From: Thunnus maccoyii
Lineage: Eukaryota; Chordata; Actinopteri; Scombriformes; Scombridae
Length of the DNA: 64,000 bases
Direction of reading: 5' to 3'
Assembly (NCBI RefSeq): GCF_910596095.1
Contig: NC_056538.1
Span: forward strand, 13,054,001 to 13,118,000
In this document: positions 1 to 10,736 of the stretch, piece after piece
Numbering within the stretch: the stretch's first letter is position 1
How the letters are laid out: every line of letters starts with the position of its first letter
The notes under the pieces: model-generated
Databases searched by the model: none
Seen by the model: only the letters and a program-made list of their open reading frames with translations
What the model was told of the DNA's origin: nothing
Position numbers and translations under genes: made by a program

Positions 1-159
1 TCTAATAAAGCCACCCTGTCCAAACCACTTTAACGTCACCACTGTTATAGCTGTGTACTCAAATGCAACCTTGAAATGCAGTTATTGTTGTAATAAATCT
101 GGAATAACTTCACAACCTATAGCAGATTTCTCCATTCATTCCTCATGTGAAAATGTCAT

Positions 160-360
160 TCCACCTATGTTTCAAACTGCAGGGTTGGTGGTTTGATCCC
201 CAACTCCTCTTGTCCATATGCTGAAGTGTCCTTTGGAAAGACATTGAACCAGTGCCTTGTACATTAGCTTGCTGCCATCTGGGTATGAGTGTGTGAATGG
301 GAGGCAAATTGTAAATCCTTTGGATAAAAGCGCTATTTAAAAGCAATCCGTTTACCACTA
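160..360 (+). repeat. tRNA-derived SINE copy, 5' end decayed
   Basis: The stretch keeps a Pol III B-box-like sequence (GGTTTGATCCCC near 190), followed by the fish SINE body: a phrase like 'gaagtgtcctttggaaagacattgaacc', a 'gtgtgtgaatggg' segment, and a terminal 'ggataaaagcgctattta'. The same layout recurs at 54160-54425, which supports a dispersed SINE rather than chance. The A box is not recognisable here. Family naming is from memory of teleost SINEs. Confidence 0.72.
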
Positions 361-452
361 TGGTTAGAATTCATGTCAACAATTAGGAGTGCATAATCTG
401 TAAATGAAGAATAATGAGTAGGCAGTTCAGCAAGTAGCTTGACCAGATCTTT

Positions 453-700
453 TTCAAGTTCAAGTTTTATGTGTCACATACACATCAGTACAACAGCAAC
501 AACAGCAGCAGCATTGTACAAAGAGATACATGCAAAAAAAGTTTAAAACAGGATAGAAGATCAAAATGTCAAACAGTGCAACATTTAAGATTTAAGATTT
601 TTAAGAAAATGTAAACAGGCACATAATATAAATGCATAATATAAATGTAATATAAACATACATATATAATAATAATATATAAACATATAAACATCCCTCC
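453..700 (-). repeat. Antisense retroposon 3' tail and AT-rich flank
   Basis: The segment opens with 'ttttcaagttcaagttttat', the reverse complement of the '...ataaaacttgaacttgaa' tails seen on fish LINE/SINE copies. An ACA/GCA-rich and then AT-rich tract follows. Similar antisense tails occur at 18503-18690 and 47877-47980. No coding part is preserved, so the parent family is not assigned. Confidence 0.38.
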
Positions 701-768
701 TTTGTCTTTCAAGCATTCAGAGAGGGGTTGTTGGCTTGACACCGTGAGGTCAGTTTCTCCACCTCTCC

Positions 769-1070
769 CTGGTATATCGAATGCCAAATGGGTGTGGTTA
801 TTAATTGCCTTGTTTTTTTGCCGTCACCTGGCATGTTTTCGTTAAAAAACATATTGGACAGTGCAAATTGTTGCAATGCAACATTTAATAAGCGCCATAC
901 ACTGGGTGGCATTGTGTACATCTGCCCCATCAGGCACTTATTAAATGCCGCCAGGTGTCCGTTATGCAAATTTTCATTATATCTCCTCCCTCCCAAAAAG
1001 GCACTACCTACTGGCCTCTACAGAGCTCAGGTAGTACAATTTGTCCGAATGAGGGTTTTTTTCAGGGTAG
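769..1070 (+). repeat. Dispersed ~300-bp repeat, copy A
   Basis: This block matches 14120-14418 in inverted orientation over its whole length. Shared landmarks are 'aatgccaaatggg' at one end, 'acatttaataagcgccat' and 'ggcacttattaaatgccg' in the middle, and 'tttcagggtag' at the other end. The match stops sharply at both sides, so it is a discrete element (MITE or non-autonomous retroposon). I see no clear terminal inverted repeat or target duplication. Short open frames on both strands (788-1111, 709-996) are incidental. Confidence 0.78.
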
Positions 1071-1240
1071 AGGTAACCACGCATGTGTGGATTTGTGAGA
1101 CATGGATTTGACATTATGTGTATGATGTGTGTGCGTATTGAAGACTCATTGAGGTGGTCCAGGAGAGCCTAAAATCAACTCCATATTTCTTCCCTCCCAA
1201 ACCGTATCACCTCTCCTATTATCTGTGTTTTAATGTTTTG

Positions 1241-1687
1241 TGTAATGACTCAGAACCTAGGAACCCAAAAGCATGAACTCAGAAACAGGAGCAGAGTCCA
1301 ATATTCTTTAATCAGTCCAAAAAACAAGCAGGGGTCACAAACCAGGCAGGCAGGCAGGCAGATCAGGCAGACAGATCCATGGGACTAGGCAAAATCTTCA
1401 GACCGGGAAACAGACAGGGTAACAGGAGAGCAGACAGATAGGTATGGTAAGGCTGGAAAGCTAGGCATAAACACTAGACAATCTGGCAAGGGGTATGAGA
1501 ATCTGGGCAAGTATATAAAAAGTGACTGATGAGCATAATGGGAGGAGATGGGCGGGGAACCTCTGGTGAGGGGAATGAGGTGATTGCAGGGCAGGTGGGG
1601 GTGGCAGGATCTGCAATGAAAGGAGAGTTAGTGATCAGGCAGGTGAACAGCATGAAAAATAGTCACTAAGAACGTGAACCTGTGACA
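1241..1687 (-). mobile_element. Solo-LTR-like insertion
   Basis: The block starts TGTAATGACTC and ends CCTGTGACA, so it has TG...CA ends. It is flanked by the 6-bp direct repeat 'gttttg' (1235-1240 and 1688-1693). On the minus strand it carries an ATTAAA-type polyadenylation signal followed by a 'gactctgctcctg...gggttcctagg' end typical of fish LTRs. CAGG-rich repeats fill the middle. No internal gag/pol remains, so a solo LTR is the simplest reading. The superfamily (Gypsy or ERV) is not resolved. Confidence 0.55.
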
Positions 1688-1689
1688 GT

Positions 1690-3330
1690 TTTGTGCTTTT
1701 ATGTTCACTTAGCCACATGCGATTAGGGTGGAGTTATTAGTGTTTTCAGAGAGTTGGTGTTAACTGCACACACACTCACGCCTCACTCACTCTCTCTGTC
1801 TCTCTCTCTTCACATCTTAAAGCTTGTGAGGCTTAAATAATATTGACTTGATATTCAATGATATCAAGGGCAAAATCTACAGTCAGATATTGGGGGGTTG
1901 GTTATGGGGTGGTAGGCTTATTTCAGACTTTCAGCTACTTCAAAATAAACATGTCCTGACAGCTCTGATGGAGCTCAGGATTCATCTGTAAGGGCTACTT
2001 TATCACTAACAGTTCCACTGTAACCTGGAATCTGTGTGTAACAGCTGACCTGTGTAGATGTGTAGCAGAACACAGAACATTAATACTGTCAGATCCTGAC
2101 CAATCTGGTATTAATGAAGTTACCACTGCTGTGCTGCGTGCGCAAATACAGTTTCTTTCTCAGTTTGGAGATGCACTTATCCTTTCAACTGCTGTGTAAT
2201 GCTGCAGCCAGCTGTGACACACAGCCAGCTGTGGGCAACAAACAGAACATGAGTACTGATGTTTCTGTGAAATCCCGGATACATTCAGTGACACCTGAAC
2301 AACATTATTGCAAGATTCAGACATTAATCTAACATGTTTTAGATCTGCCTGAGTCACATTAACACTGTATTTTGACATTTGACATTTCAGCAGATTATGT
2401 TATAGATGCTAAATACTAAAGTAAAATAAGCAAAATACATGAAAGTTGGTTTGTGATTGTGGAGAGCTCTGTGTGTGCATACCTCTACTAATTAAAGACA
2501 TGCAATTTGAGGCTTTTGTGCTCTCTGCAGTTTTCATTATGGACCAGTCTGTGTGCTGAAATGTGGAGAAAAGCCTGAAACACTTGAAACCGCTCCGCTC
2601 ACTCAATCAGACACAAAACAAGGGCAAATTGCACCCGGCCACAAAATTTTATGGGTGTGTTTGCACTGGCATATCATTAGCACAAAATCTTTTGTGAATA
2701 GGACCTTAAAATGGGGCAGATTAAGGTTGCAAATGCTGCACAATTCACAGTGCTATTAGCGGGCACGATCCATTCTTTGTGGATTTGGTAAACATACTTC
2801 CCTGATCAACTAGTAGGCCTAACTACAGGTCCCTATAAATGTATACAGTGGACTAAACCACTTTGAAATCTTTATTCGCAAACCCATCTCAGTGGTGTGA
2901 ACTTACAGTCTTTTGTCCCAGTGACCCATCATCAGAGCAGACCCCTCTGTCATATTTGTTGCATTGATTGTGTTGGGGAAAAAAAGCGTCAGATCATCAG
3001 GCAGGCGAAACCAAAACTTGAATCTATAGAAGAATAAAACGCAAGAAAAATAACAGCAGCAATGTCCACATTGTTGTACTGTCTACAAAAGGTGCAGGCA
3101 GCCACACAGGCACAGCTCCTGCAGCAGTGCTGCACCAGCAGCAGGACATGGATATATCCTCTGGGTGGACAGGAGCTTTAACACCGACTCTACCCATCAA
3201 CAGATGTTTCAGCTGGGTTTGAAATAACTCCTTGAGCACCACCATTGACTGAAAATAGCCCCATTCGACAGTAACAGCTAATACCATGACACCGGTGGCA
3301 ATCAAGCTGGATCTGCTGACTGGGAGAGAG
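1690..3330. other. No gene recognised
   Basis: This is unique-looking AT-rich DNA with a short CT-rich tract near 1785-1812. The small open frames at 2114-2332, 2160-2378, 2409-2606, 2553-2759 and 3024-3305 show no motif or homology I recognise. The part from about 3050 may be the 5' region of the LINE fragment that follows. Confidence 0.5.
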
Positions 3331-3335
3331 CATAA

Positions 3336-3878
3336 ACAAAAAGGGGAAGAGAGGAGGGCTAAGGGATAGGCTAAGGCTAACTCCTCATCAGCTATCCCTA
3401 CCCAGCATTTTCCTCATCAATGTATAGTCTCTCATGAACGACATGGATGAACTTCTACTGTGGATCACCATTCATAAAAGGATTATGGACTGCAATGTCA
3501 TGATTTTTACAGAAACATGGCTTAACAACAGTGTCCCTGATAGAGCCGTTGAGCTACTGGGCTGCTACATCCTCAGGGCAGATACAACAGCTCTATGACT
3601 CCAGTAAGATCAGAGGTGGGGCGTGGAGCACTGTGCCTTTACGTTAACAAAGCTTGGTGCACGCACAATGCCATTATCTAGAGGCACTGCTCTGCTAACC
3701 TAGAATATCCCATAGTTAAGTGTAGACCTTTCTATTTGCCCAGAGAGTTTACATCTACTGTTGTGACCACAGCACACATCCCCCTGGATACTAATACTGA
3801 GCTTGCAATGAAAGAGTTGCATGCTGCCATCAGCAAACAACAGACTACACACCCAGCTGATGCCCTCTAGTTCTTATG
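3336..3878 (+). pseudogene. LINE endonuclease (APE-type) fragment
   Basis: Reading the plus strand in changing frames gives the start of an APE endonuclease of a fish non-LTR retrotransposon. It has a basic 'KKGKRGG' stretch, a 'LPSIFLIN...SLMN.MDELLL' segment, the conserved 'FTETWL' around 3503-3520, then 'LLGCYILRADTT'. Downstream pieces match the 'CRPFYLPREFTS' and 'HIPLDT' region of the same domain. Stops and frameshifts interrupt it, and there is no reverse transcriptase part. It belongs to the same broad LINE group as 14420-15960 and 47416-49462. It is a dead, truncated copy. Confidence 0.68.
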
Positions 3879-3889
3879 TAATGTTAGGG

Positions 3890-5100
3890 GAGGGGTCATG
3901 CTAGTAATCTGTCTATGTCACTGAGCCACAATTTCAGGCCCGCCCAAAAAATCCTGAACACAGAAATGGTGAAAAGCAGTTTAAAGGTCTTACTCCAAAG
4001 TTCAGTATTACATAGTTCACAGTCTTTTCACGTTTTCAGCAAGTACCTTCTAACCTGTATAATGTGTTTCAAAAGAAATCTCTGATGTTCCTTTAAATGG
4101 ACTTTAAACTTAAGGAATTGATGGTAATTTTAGAAAAAAAAAGGGATTCATCAAAAAAAGCAGGTAGACATTCAAAAAATTGTTTTCACTCATTTTGAAA
4201 GGCAAAAACATATCATTTGTCTGTAAATCATCCTTTTTGCTTGTTATAGCCTACTTTGCTAGTCTACATTACTCCAACCATTATCAAATAGGCTATTAAC
4301 ATTAACAGTGTATATGTAACCCTGCTCCTGCTGCTGTTTTTCTGTTGTTTTGTTGCCACCTACTGGAGATGTAAAGACAAGGTAAGACACAGTTTTCACT
4401 GCTGGTACTGACGTGACCATACTCATTAGTTTAACAAGTTTGTCTTGTGAAGTATTTTGACTAATTCCATGCACAATTTAATTAGCTAGCCTGTGCAAAA
4501 GGTACTGAATTCCAAACATGCTGAATGATTGAGGAATTTGAGGAAGAAAAACACTAACAAGTGAACTTTAATTGTGATGTGTTGCCAGCCTATTGGGAAA
4601 TACATAAAAAAATGCAATTGCCCTGTTTTGAAGTCAGTCTTTCCATGTTTTCCCTTTTCACAATGGCGAATATTACTTTGTAGCATAACACGTGTAAAAA
4701 CATTTTTGTGCCAAAGCCATATAATGTTATCTTGTCTTTATCAACAACTGTAGGAGTATTAATACTTCATTAATGAATTACCTTGTCATTAGGGCACCAC
4801 CTCCTTTTTGGTTAAGATTTGTTAGTGCCAGGAGGGAGCACTGACCCTTGTTCAATTTAATCAATGAATCAGTCTCATAATCGTGAGTTCTTGTCCAAAA
4901 CAGTGACCTCTGTTTACTGCAGCTCAAAGAAACAACAAAACACTTTTAGGATAAATGAAGACATTTATTAATAGCTAAACGTCTTGAGGATACATTATAA
5001 AGCATAGTTAATATAATATATACAGATAACGTATTGTATTACGTTAACGTATTGTACCGGGGAATGCTAAGGAAAAAGCTAATGTCTTGCTCTCAGAAAG
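3890..5100. other. No gene recognised
   Basis: AT-rich DNA with A-runs near 4130-4160. Small frames at 4259-4474 and 4486-4686 have no recognisable features. No repeat boundaries are clear. Confidence 0.5.
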
Positions 5101-5103
5101 CAG

Positions 5104-5169
5104 TTCTTCTTCTTCTTCTTCTTCTTCTTCTTCTTCTTCTTCTTCTTCTTCTTCTTCTTCTTCTTCTTC
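5104..5169 (+). repeat. (CTT)n microsatellite, ~22 units
   Basis: An uninterrupted TTC/CTT trinucleotide tract. The poly-leucine frame at 5034-5219 is a direct by-product of this repeat and is not a gene. Confidence 0.97.
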
Positions 5170-5219
5170 AAAGGTTTAGGTTGCAGAGTCAGGCTTTTGG
5201 TTGGCTTGTAGCAACTTAA

Positions 5220-6838
5220 GTTGAGCGTCGAATAAAGTTTAGTCTGACTACGTTCAAGTCTTCAGCGGCGTCTACTTCAAAATAAAATACTGTATGTGTT
5301 TACTTCAAATTAAATTACTATGCGTGGAAATACGAGACTTAATGTTACTACCAAAACAAAACAAATTAACTTGTTGCAATAAAAGGTTAAACACGGATAT
5401 ATCTGGTTGAAAAACAAATAAAAGAGAGGTCTTAAGAGTTTTCTTGAGTTCTTGGAGGCCAGCTCAAAGAGGAATCTCTTTGAGGCTGTTTTATAAGGTA
5501 GAATAAAACGGGAGGAATTCGGGTGTGTTTTAAAGGGTTTCGCGCTGAATTATTGATGAATATTCAATTTCTTTGTTCTAGGGGCTTTAGGTGTGGCTTG
5601 TGGTTTGCAGCCTGTGTCTCCTGAAGTAAAGGAATTTGGTGAAATCTAATTCTGAATTTTTACATGCAAAAACTCACCCTTCAAGTCACTGTTGCCTATT
5701 ATTTCACATTAAAGCTGTAAACACATTCTTTTCATAGTGTCCAAGCATTCATGATATTTCTGATTAATAACGGTCCTTTCAGCTTGTATCATATTTGTAA
5801 AACCATTCAAAAACAGTTAAGAAATTCACATGATTCATGATAAGTCAGTTCTTCTAATAACAAACATTAACCTTCATATTAACACTTCATGATGTCTAAG
5901 CATATAACCTTCATTGATTCAACTTTCTCAAACTATTTACACAACTAAAACCATTTACTGAAATAAAGTTTAATACTATAGTGAAAGGAAATAAAGTCAG
6001 GCAACATTTATGTGATTAGATTACTTTCAGAAACATATTATATATAAGTTGACATAACTTTCTTCATAATATTAAAGCATTCAATGTGACTATTGTTTAA
6101 CAATAAAAGAAACTTTAAACTCAAATCCTTGAAATATTATCTTTACATTCCTATTATTTTAGAAACTTCATTCTTTCAACCAAACTACTTGTCTAATTTA
6201 ACTACTAAAATATGATTGTCTATGAGGTTAATAGATCACAAGTTAAACACTTACAATACAAATACATGGTTATTAAACATTCATTAACTCTTCACATAAG
6301 GGAATTTAACTCTTGTCAATAGAGGAGCAGTATCGTTACCTGTTAGTATAAAAGGATAATACAATCTAAGTCTTATATCTCTTTAGTAGATAGTCATACA
6401 CCTATGAAAGTTATACCATTCTCCTTGTATTTACATGACAAATAACATGATATTAGTTACATGGTGATTAGACATTTAATTGACATGAAATTCAGGTTTG
6501 TCTCAGATTTGAAAGGAGGCTTCAAAGTCCTCAGGAATGAGGGTTAGTTTATGGCGTTGTTGATAAGTCTTCCATCTAAGGTGGGAGTTGTTTTACTCCG
6601 GTCCAAGGGTCAGTTCATGCTTTTAGTTCGTGTTATGATTCAATTTATCGGAATGGTTTATTAGAAGGTCTTTGAGTCTGTTGAGCATCACTGATCAAAT
6701 CCCCACTTAGAGGGTTACAAAGGTCAGTTCTGCAGGCCGAGGGTATGCTCTTACAAATTTATGAATCCAGGGAGTCTGTCTCTTATTTTCCTTAAGAATC
6801 AAAGATTAGTTAACAGAATTAAAGAACAAGCGCTCCTA
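5220..6838. other. AT-rich DNA without recognised gene
   Basis: The stretch has no open frame of note. Phrases such as 'tttttacatgcaaaaactcacccttcaagtc' near 5655-5690 and several 'aataaa' sites hint at an old retroelement flank, but I cannot define ends. Confidence 0.45.
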
Positions 6839-6847
6839 CAACAACAT

Positions 6848-7610
6848 ACCTGCCCACATTTAGGTTTCAAAATACTGGGGGTTTTTTGATGAGGGGGGAG
6901 GATGAAGTGAAAGATAACATTTTACTCGAGTTGAAGACAACTATGCTCACAGAACTTAATATAAGTGCAACAAAACCGTTGCGAGTAAAAAGCCTATAAG
7001 TATTTTATCAAACCACTTGTTAAATAAGCATAAACATGTAGAGAAGCGATTTTTTCAACTGCTTTGCCTGCAGTGTCCCATCCACCGCTGGTATGTTTAC
7101 ACAACTACAGCGCACTGGATAAGCTAATAACACAGAAGCTGTCTGTATGTAGCCTAAATGTTAATCTGAGTTTGCCACATATCTTAAAATTTGGCAAATT
7201 CTTGTAAACTTACGTGCTAACTGAGACAAACCAGCCCCTCCTCTCTACCAGTACCTGCAGCAGTGAATCACATCAGCAACAGAGGGAGGAGAACAGAGGA
7301 CGGGAGGAAAGACGGCCGTGCAGAGAGCAGAACATGCCTCTTGAATTGGGTTGTGGTGCCAGATAGGTTGAAACTGTATGTTGTGTGTGGATTGTGTGTG
7401 TATTTCGTGTTTCATAGACGATCTGGCAACTTGGGTGACTTCAGTCAAACATACAGAAATTAGGGATCCATGTGTATGACGATTATTCATAATTAAGGTT
7501 GAGGGCCATGCAAATTACAGGAGTTTCCCGGGAGAAACAGCAAAACAGAAGCACAGTGGGAGAGGGGTGAAAAAAGGAGAAACCCGGGAAAAAAGGGAGT
7601 GTTGGCAGGT
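6848..7610. mobile_element. Possible MULE-like non-autonomous element
   Basis: The left end reads ACCTGCCCACA and the reverse complement of the right end reads ACCTGCCAACA, a short terminal inverted repeat with one mismatch. The 9-nt string 'caacaacat' occurs directly before the left end (6839-6847) and five bases after the right end (7616-7624), which would fit a 9-bp MULE-type target duplication. Internal 'tttcccgggag' and 'aaacccggg' motifs near both halves recall fish DNA transposons. The duplicated string is low complexity and offset by 5 bases, so this is tentative. Confidence 0.4.
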
Positions 7611-7624
7611 CTGATCAACAACAT

Positions 7625-8091
7625 AACTGGTGCTAAATGAGATACAGTTATGGGAGGCTTTTGACTTTGGGTCACACTGTCCTCCTGAGGGACACAGTCA
7701 TCGACTTGGCTTTTTATGTGCAAACAATCAAAAGGGTGGCACTGAAAACACAAACACTACAAATGATTCTGACAACTGTCTTGGCAATTTACCTCGCACT
7801 TGACTGAGGAAAGATACCATTCTCAATACAGTATTGTCATACCGTTCCAGTAAAGGTATGTAAAGGACGTTGGTATTATATTAATAATAATAATAATAAT
7901 ATTAAGAAATGGCAAAGCTATTAAAATGGTCTAAAAATAAACAACTATTCCAGACATATGACTATTAGCCATTAAGCATCAAGTTGGGGAGTATTCTGAT
8001 TAAACAGGAGACATTATTTGTCAGCCTTCATTCTGTAACACAACAGTGCGATAATCCCTTCAAATCTGAAAATGAATATACATTATGTATA
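7625..8091. other. Short unique segment with (TAA)n
   Basis: No gene is seen. A short 'taataataa' run lies at about 7878-7903. The segment provides the left flank of the CACTA-like element. Confidence 0.5.
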
Positions 8092-8140
8092 CACAGCAAA
8101 ATCGCCAGTGTTAAATTAACTCAGAGTGTTAAATTTAACA
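8092..8140 (+). repeat. Left terminal repeat of the CACTA-like element
   Basis: Begins CACAGCAAA and runs into 'gccagtgtta', 'agagtgttaa' and 'tttaacac'. It pairs with the reverse complement of 12650-12698. Confidence 0.75.
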
Positions 8141-8213
8141 CAAGAAGGGTGTTTATATGCATCTACTCTTTTCAGTGTTCATTTAACACTTACACTAGTG
8201 CTAATATTTTTGG

Positions 8214-8398
8214 AGTTATTTCAACACTGTAGGGAGTTAAAACTGAACACCTCTGTAGTGTCAATAGTACTCTACACTAGTGTCAGTGTTAATGTTTTTA
8301 CTCTCAGCCAGTTATTTCAACACTGTAGGGAGTTAAAAATGAACACTGGCTAACGTGTGTAGTGTCAATAGTGCTCTACAGTAGTGCCATTTTTACAA
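8214..8398 (+). repeat. Subterminal ~97-bp tandem duplication
   Basis: The phrase 'gttatttcaacactgtaggg' occurs at 8214 and again at 8311, and each copy continues through 'agttaaaa.tgaacac' and 'gtagtgtcaatagt.ctctaca'. Repeated 'cactgtag' and 'agtgt' motifs of this kind are usual in CACTA subterminal regions, where the element's DNA-binding protein is thought to bind. Confidence 0.78.
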
Positions 8399-8611
8399 AA
8401 TGCTACACTGACTAGGGTTAAAAATGTTACACTGACAACTAATGCATAAACACTAACAGGTGTAAAATGTGACTACCAATGCCCCCACTAGCCACCACAA
8501 CCACCCCACCAAAAATACACAAAGCAACAATTTCTTAAGAAAAATATATTATCATTAAAAGTCCACCACATCACTTTCACAACAGACAGCATAACAGACT
8601 GCATGGATTCA

Positions 8612-9148
8612 TCATACATAAATACAGTATGGAACAAGGTACACTTGGTCATCGGTGTCATATGAAAATTGCCTATCACAAGGTCTGTAATGTAACAGGT
8701 CGTTTACAGATATTACTGTGAAAACCCCAGTGTTCTCCTCAATAGCAAATGTATTGAAATGATCATCAAAGAAAAGGGTTGAGACTTTACAAATTAAAAG
8801 ATAAGCATTGTCGTCTCTAATAATCATACTGTCAATCCTGTTGAACAAAGGCATCTCATTTTCAACTCCAGTAACCACATACATCCCCACCTGATACTCT
8901 GTGCCATAGCTTTTGACCCAAGGGGTGGTGGAAACAGTCAATACATCAAAAGATTCATTCAGTGCCTCTCCACCCTCTAAACTGCTGACCAAGACTTGAC
9001 TTATGGGACCAAACTTTAATCTTTTAAACTTAGAGTTCTCGAAATGAGATGCTAACTCTTCCTGATGTTTCTTAGCCAGTGTCATGGCAACGTTTTTAAA
9101 ATTTTTAATAGACTTTTTAAAGAAGTTGTGCTTTCCTTCAAATCTCAT
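8612..9148 (-). pseudogene. Transposase C-terminal domain, CACTA-associated
   Basis: A 178-residue minus-strand frame opens with MRFEGKHNFFKK and continues 'NFKNVAMTLAKKHQ'. From memory, this pattern of RFE.KH..FK followed by NFKN..TLA.KHQ marks the part just after the catalytic core in animal CACTA/EnSpm-like proteins. The 'TVSTTPWVKSYGTEYQVGMY' stretch and the acidic 'DDHFNTFAIEE' segment match the tail of the same multi-copy fish family. The apparent ATG is probably not a true start: the upstream bases read LDHE in the same frame, as in longer homologues. This suggests an internal deletion fused this tail to the zinc-finger frame at about 9150. Confidence 0.62.
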
Positions 9149-9149
9149 C

Positions 9150-9413
9150 TCATGGTCCAGCTATAGGCTCAGCTACAGGGTCAGCTACATGCTCAATCTC
9201 AAAATCGACAGGATCTGGATCAAGACAGTCCCCATGTGCTCGAGATAAGTGACGTTGGTAACCAGAGTATGTGCAGAAAACAAAAGAACATTCAGGCTCT
9301 CCACATTTCAAGCGCAAAGACTTTGCAGGCAACAATCCATGCTGGAACTTCAAATATCTGAATATCACTGAACAAAATGTGTGGTGTGCCTTGCAAATGT
9401 AACAGGTGCACAT
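9150..9413 (-). pseudogene. C2H2 zinc-finger N-terminal frame of the element
   Basis: An 87-residue minus-strand frame begins MCTCYICKAHH. It has one degenerate finger (C4, C7, H25, with Tyr20 where the first His would sit) and one complete C2H2 finger (C37, C42, H55, H60, spacing C-x4-C-x12-H-x4-H). An acidic Asp/Pro/Val-rich tail follows. The stop (TGA, 9152-9150) lies one base before the ATG of the transposase-tail frame. Such fingers sit at the N-terminus of related element proteins and probably bind DNA. The several hundred residues normally separating finger and tail are absent. Confidence 0.58.
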
Positions 9414-9439
9414 ACTTCAGGTCAAAGATGTGTTGTTCT

Positions 9440-9759
9440 TCAAACTGCACAGTGAAGAAGCCTTGCTCTGATTTCCTTGACCCGGGGACTCTCCTTCACA
9501 CTGCCCGCATTGATCCCATACACGGTGCTCTGGATGAATGTGAAGAAGCTGGACAGCGCATCATCATACGGCACAGCGAAAGTAAAATGTGCCTTGAAGA
9601 GCTTGTCGAAGGCGGCAACTGTGGTCTGCATCCTGCAGGGAATGGCCTTCTGGTCCAGGATGATGTGGAAATCCTGGATGCTGTTGCTCCTTTCTCCGAC
9701 ACACAGAAGGGCTATTTGAGGCCAGTTTCCTTGAGGAAGGTCTCCATGCTATTCCCCAC
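9440..9759 (-). pseudogene. SAMD3-like family, C-terminal exon with frameshift
   Basis: The exon starts after a good acceptor (TTTCTCAG, 9767-9760) and reads VGNSMETFLKETG, in phase with the exon at 10014-10153. One base is then missing, and the homologous reading resumes one frame over as 'PQIALLCVGE' and 'IILDQKAIPC'. It continues through 'AFDKLFKAHFTFAVPYDDAL', 'FIQSTVYGIN' and 'ESPRVKEIRARLL' to a stop at 9440. These phrases match, from memory, the C-terminus of fish SAMD3-like proteins, a large uncharacterised multi-copy family. Function is unknown. The gene stops only 27 bases before the zinc-finger frame starts. Confidence 0.66.
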
Positions 9760-10013
9760 CTGAGAAAGAGATAGAGAAATAGAGAGAGAGAGAGAATTAT
9801 GCCATGTTTTGACTCAAGTCATTTTGATTCATGTGCAATTGGATGGATGGTGCACAAGGACAATAATGAATTAATGTGTGATAAAGGAATGGATGGAATA
9901 TACTTTTCTAAACATATATATATCTGTATCACCCCTTGCCATCATGGCCCATGAAATCCTTACATCAGTTGACATGAACCTTGAATCAGTGATGTGCAGT
10001 CCTAAGATAATAC

Positions 10014-10153
10014 CTTCATGAACTTGATCAGGCGTCCAGCAGCATCTGATGCGCTAATCTTGCCAGTCTTCTTGCCCTTACAGGCTGGATGTAAGAGGTG
10101 AAGCAGCAGAAGGATGGCGGCCATCTCAGAGTCCCACTCTGCAGAATGCCATG
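10014..10153 (-). pseudogene. SAMD3-like family, internal exon
   Basis: Acceptor ...TTCTTCAG (ending 10154) and donor AAG|GTATTA (10013-10012) bound a 140-bp exon. It reads 'AWHSAEWDSEMAAILLLLHL', then 'KGKKTGKISASDAAGRLIKF', then MK. It joins in phase to the next exon (9759-9440). The 'LLLLHLLHP...KGKK..KIS..DA' pattern is characteristic of the SAMD3-like fish family. This exon itself is open. Confidence 0.64.
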
Positions 10154-10736
10154 CTGAAGAATTAGAATTGACACTATAGGAATAACTTTCAAGTGTCACA
10201 CCATACTGAAGTTTGTTTTCCAAAATTACACCGTGGGTTTAAAATGGTCAGCAGTAAGGTGCAGTATGTGATTTGTAGTAAAGGGGCCAAAAACACAACG
10301 ATGTTGTGTTCAATCTACTGTCCAATTTACACTTACCACCACTCTGGTGATCATAGAAATGTTCCTGTTGATTTCAAGAAAAAATGTTAATCTGTTAGCT
10401 GGTGAGTGCCCTCTTGGACACTCCTATGCAGTCCGCAATAAAGATTGCATTTCTAGCCAAACAAGGAAATTCATAGACTATGTGGATTACTACTTGCACC
10501 AGCTCTATCATTTCCTGAAGTTTGGCTGACAGGTAAAGACATGATCACATGACATAGCCAAGATGGCGCCGTCACGGAACGACTCCAGCATCAGCACACA
10601 CGTGCTGTTAAGTCTACCCTGCAATGTTGGGAGAACAGCATCATTCATCCCCCCAAAAATGCAACAGAGGTAAAAGAGGCTTTTGGAGGTAAAAACAACA
10701 ACAACAACCTGTTATTGCAAGTGCATATTCACTTAC

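Noticed and set aside
788..1111. 107-codon plus-strand frame in the 300-bp repeat
   Set aside because: The second copy at 14120-14418 does not preserve this frame, so it is not a conserved protein.
3024..3305. 93-codon minus-strand frame
   Set aside because: Antisense to what may be the LINE 5' region; no motif.
5034..5219. Poly-leucine frame
   Set aside because: Direct translation of the (CTT)n microsatellite.
8611..9413. Reading the two adjacent frames as an intact dicistronic host gene
   Set aside because: Homologous proteins, as remembered, have finger and tail in one long chain; the junction looks like an internal deletion inside a transposon.
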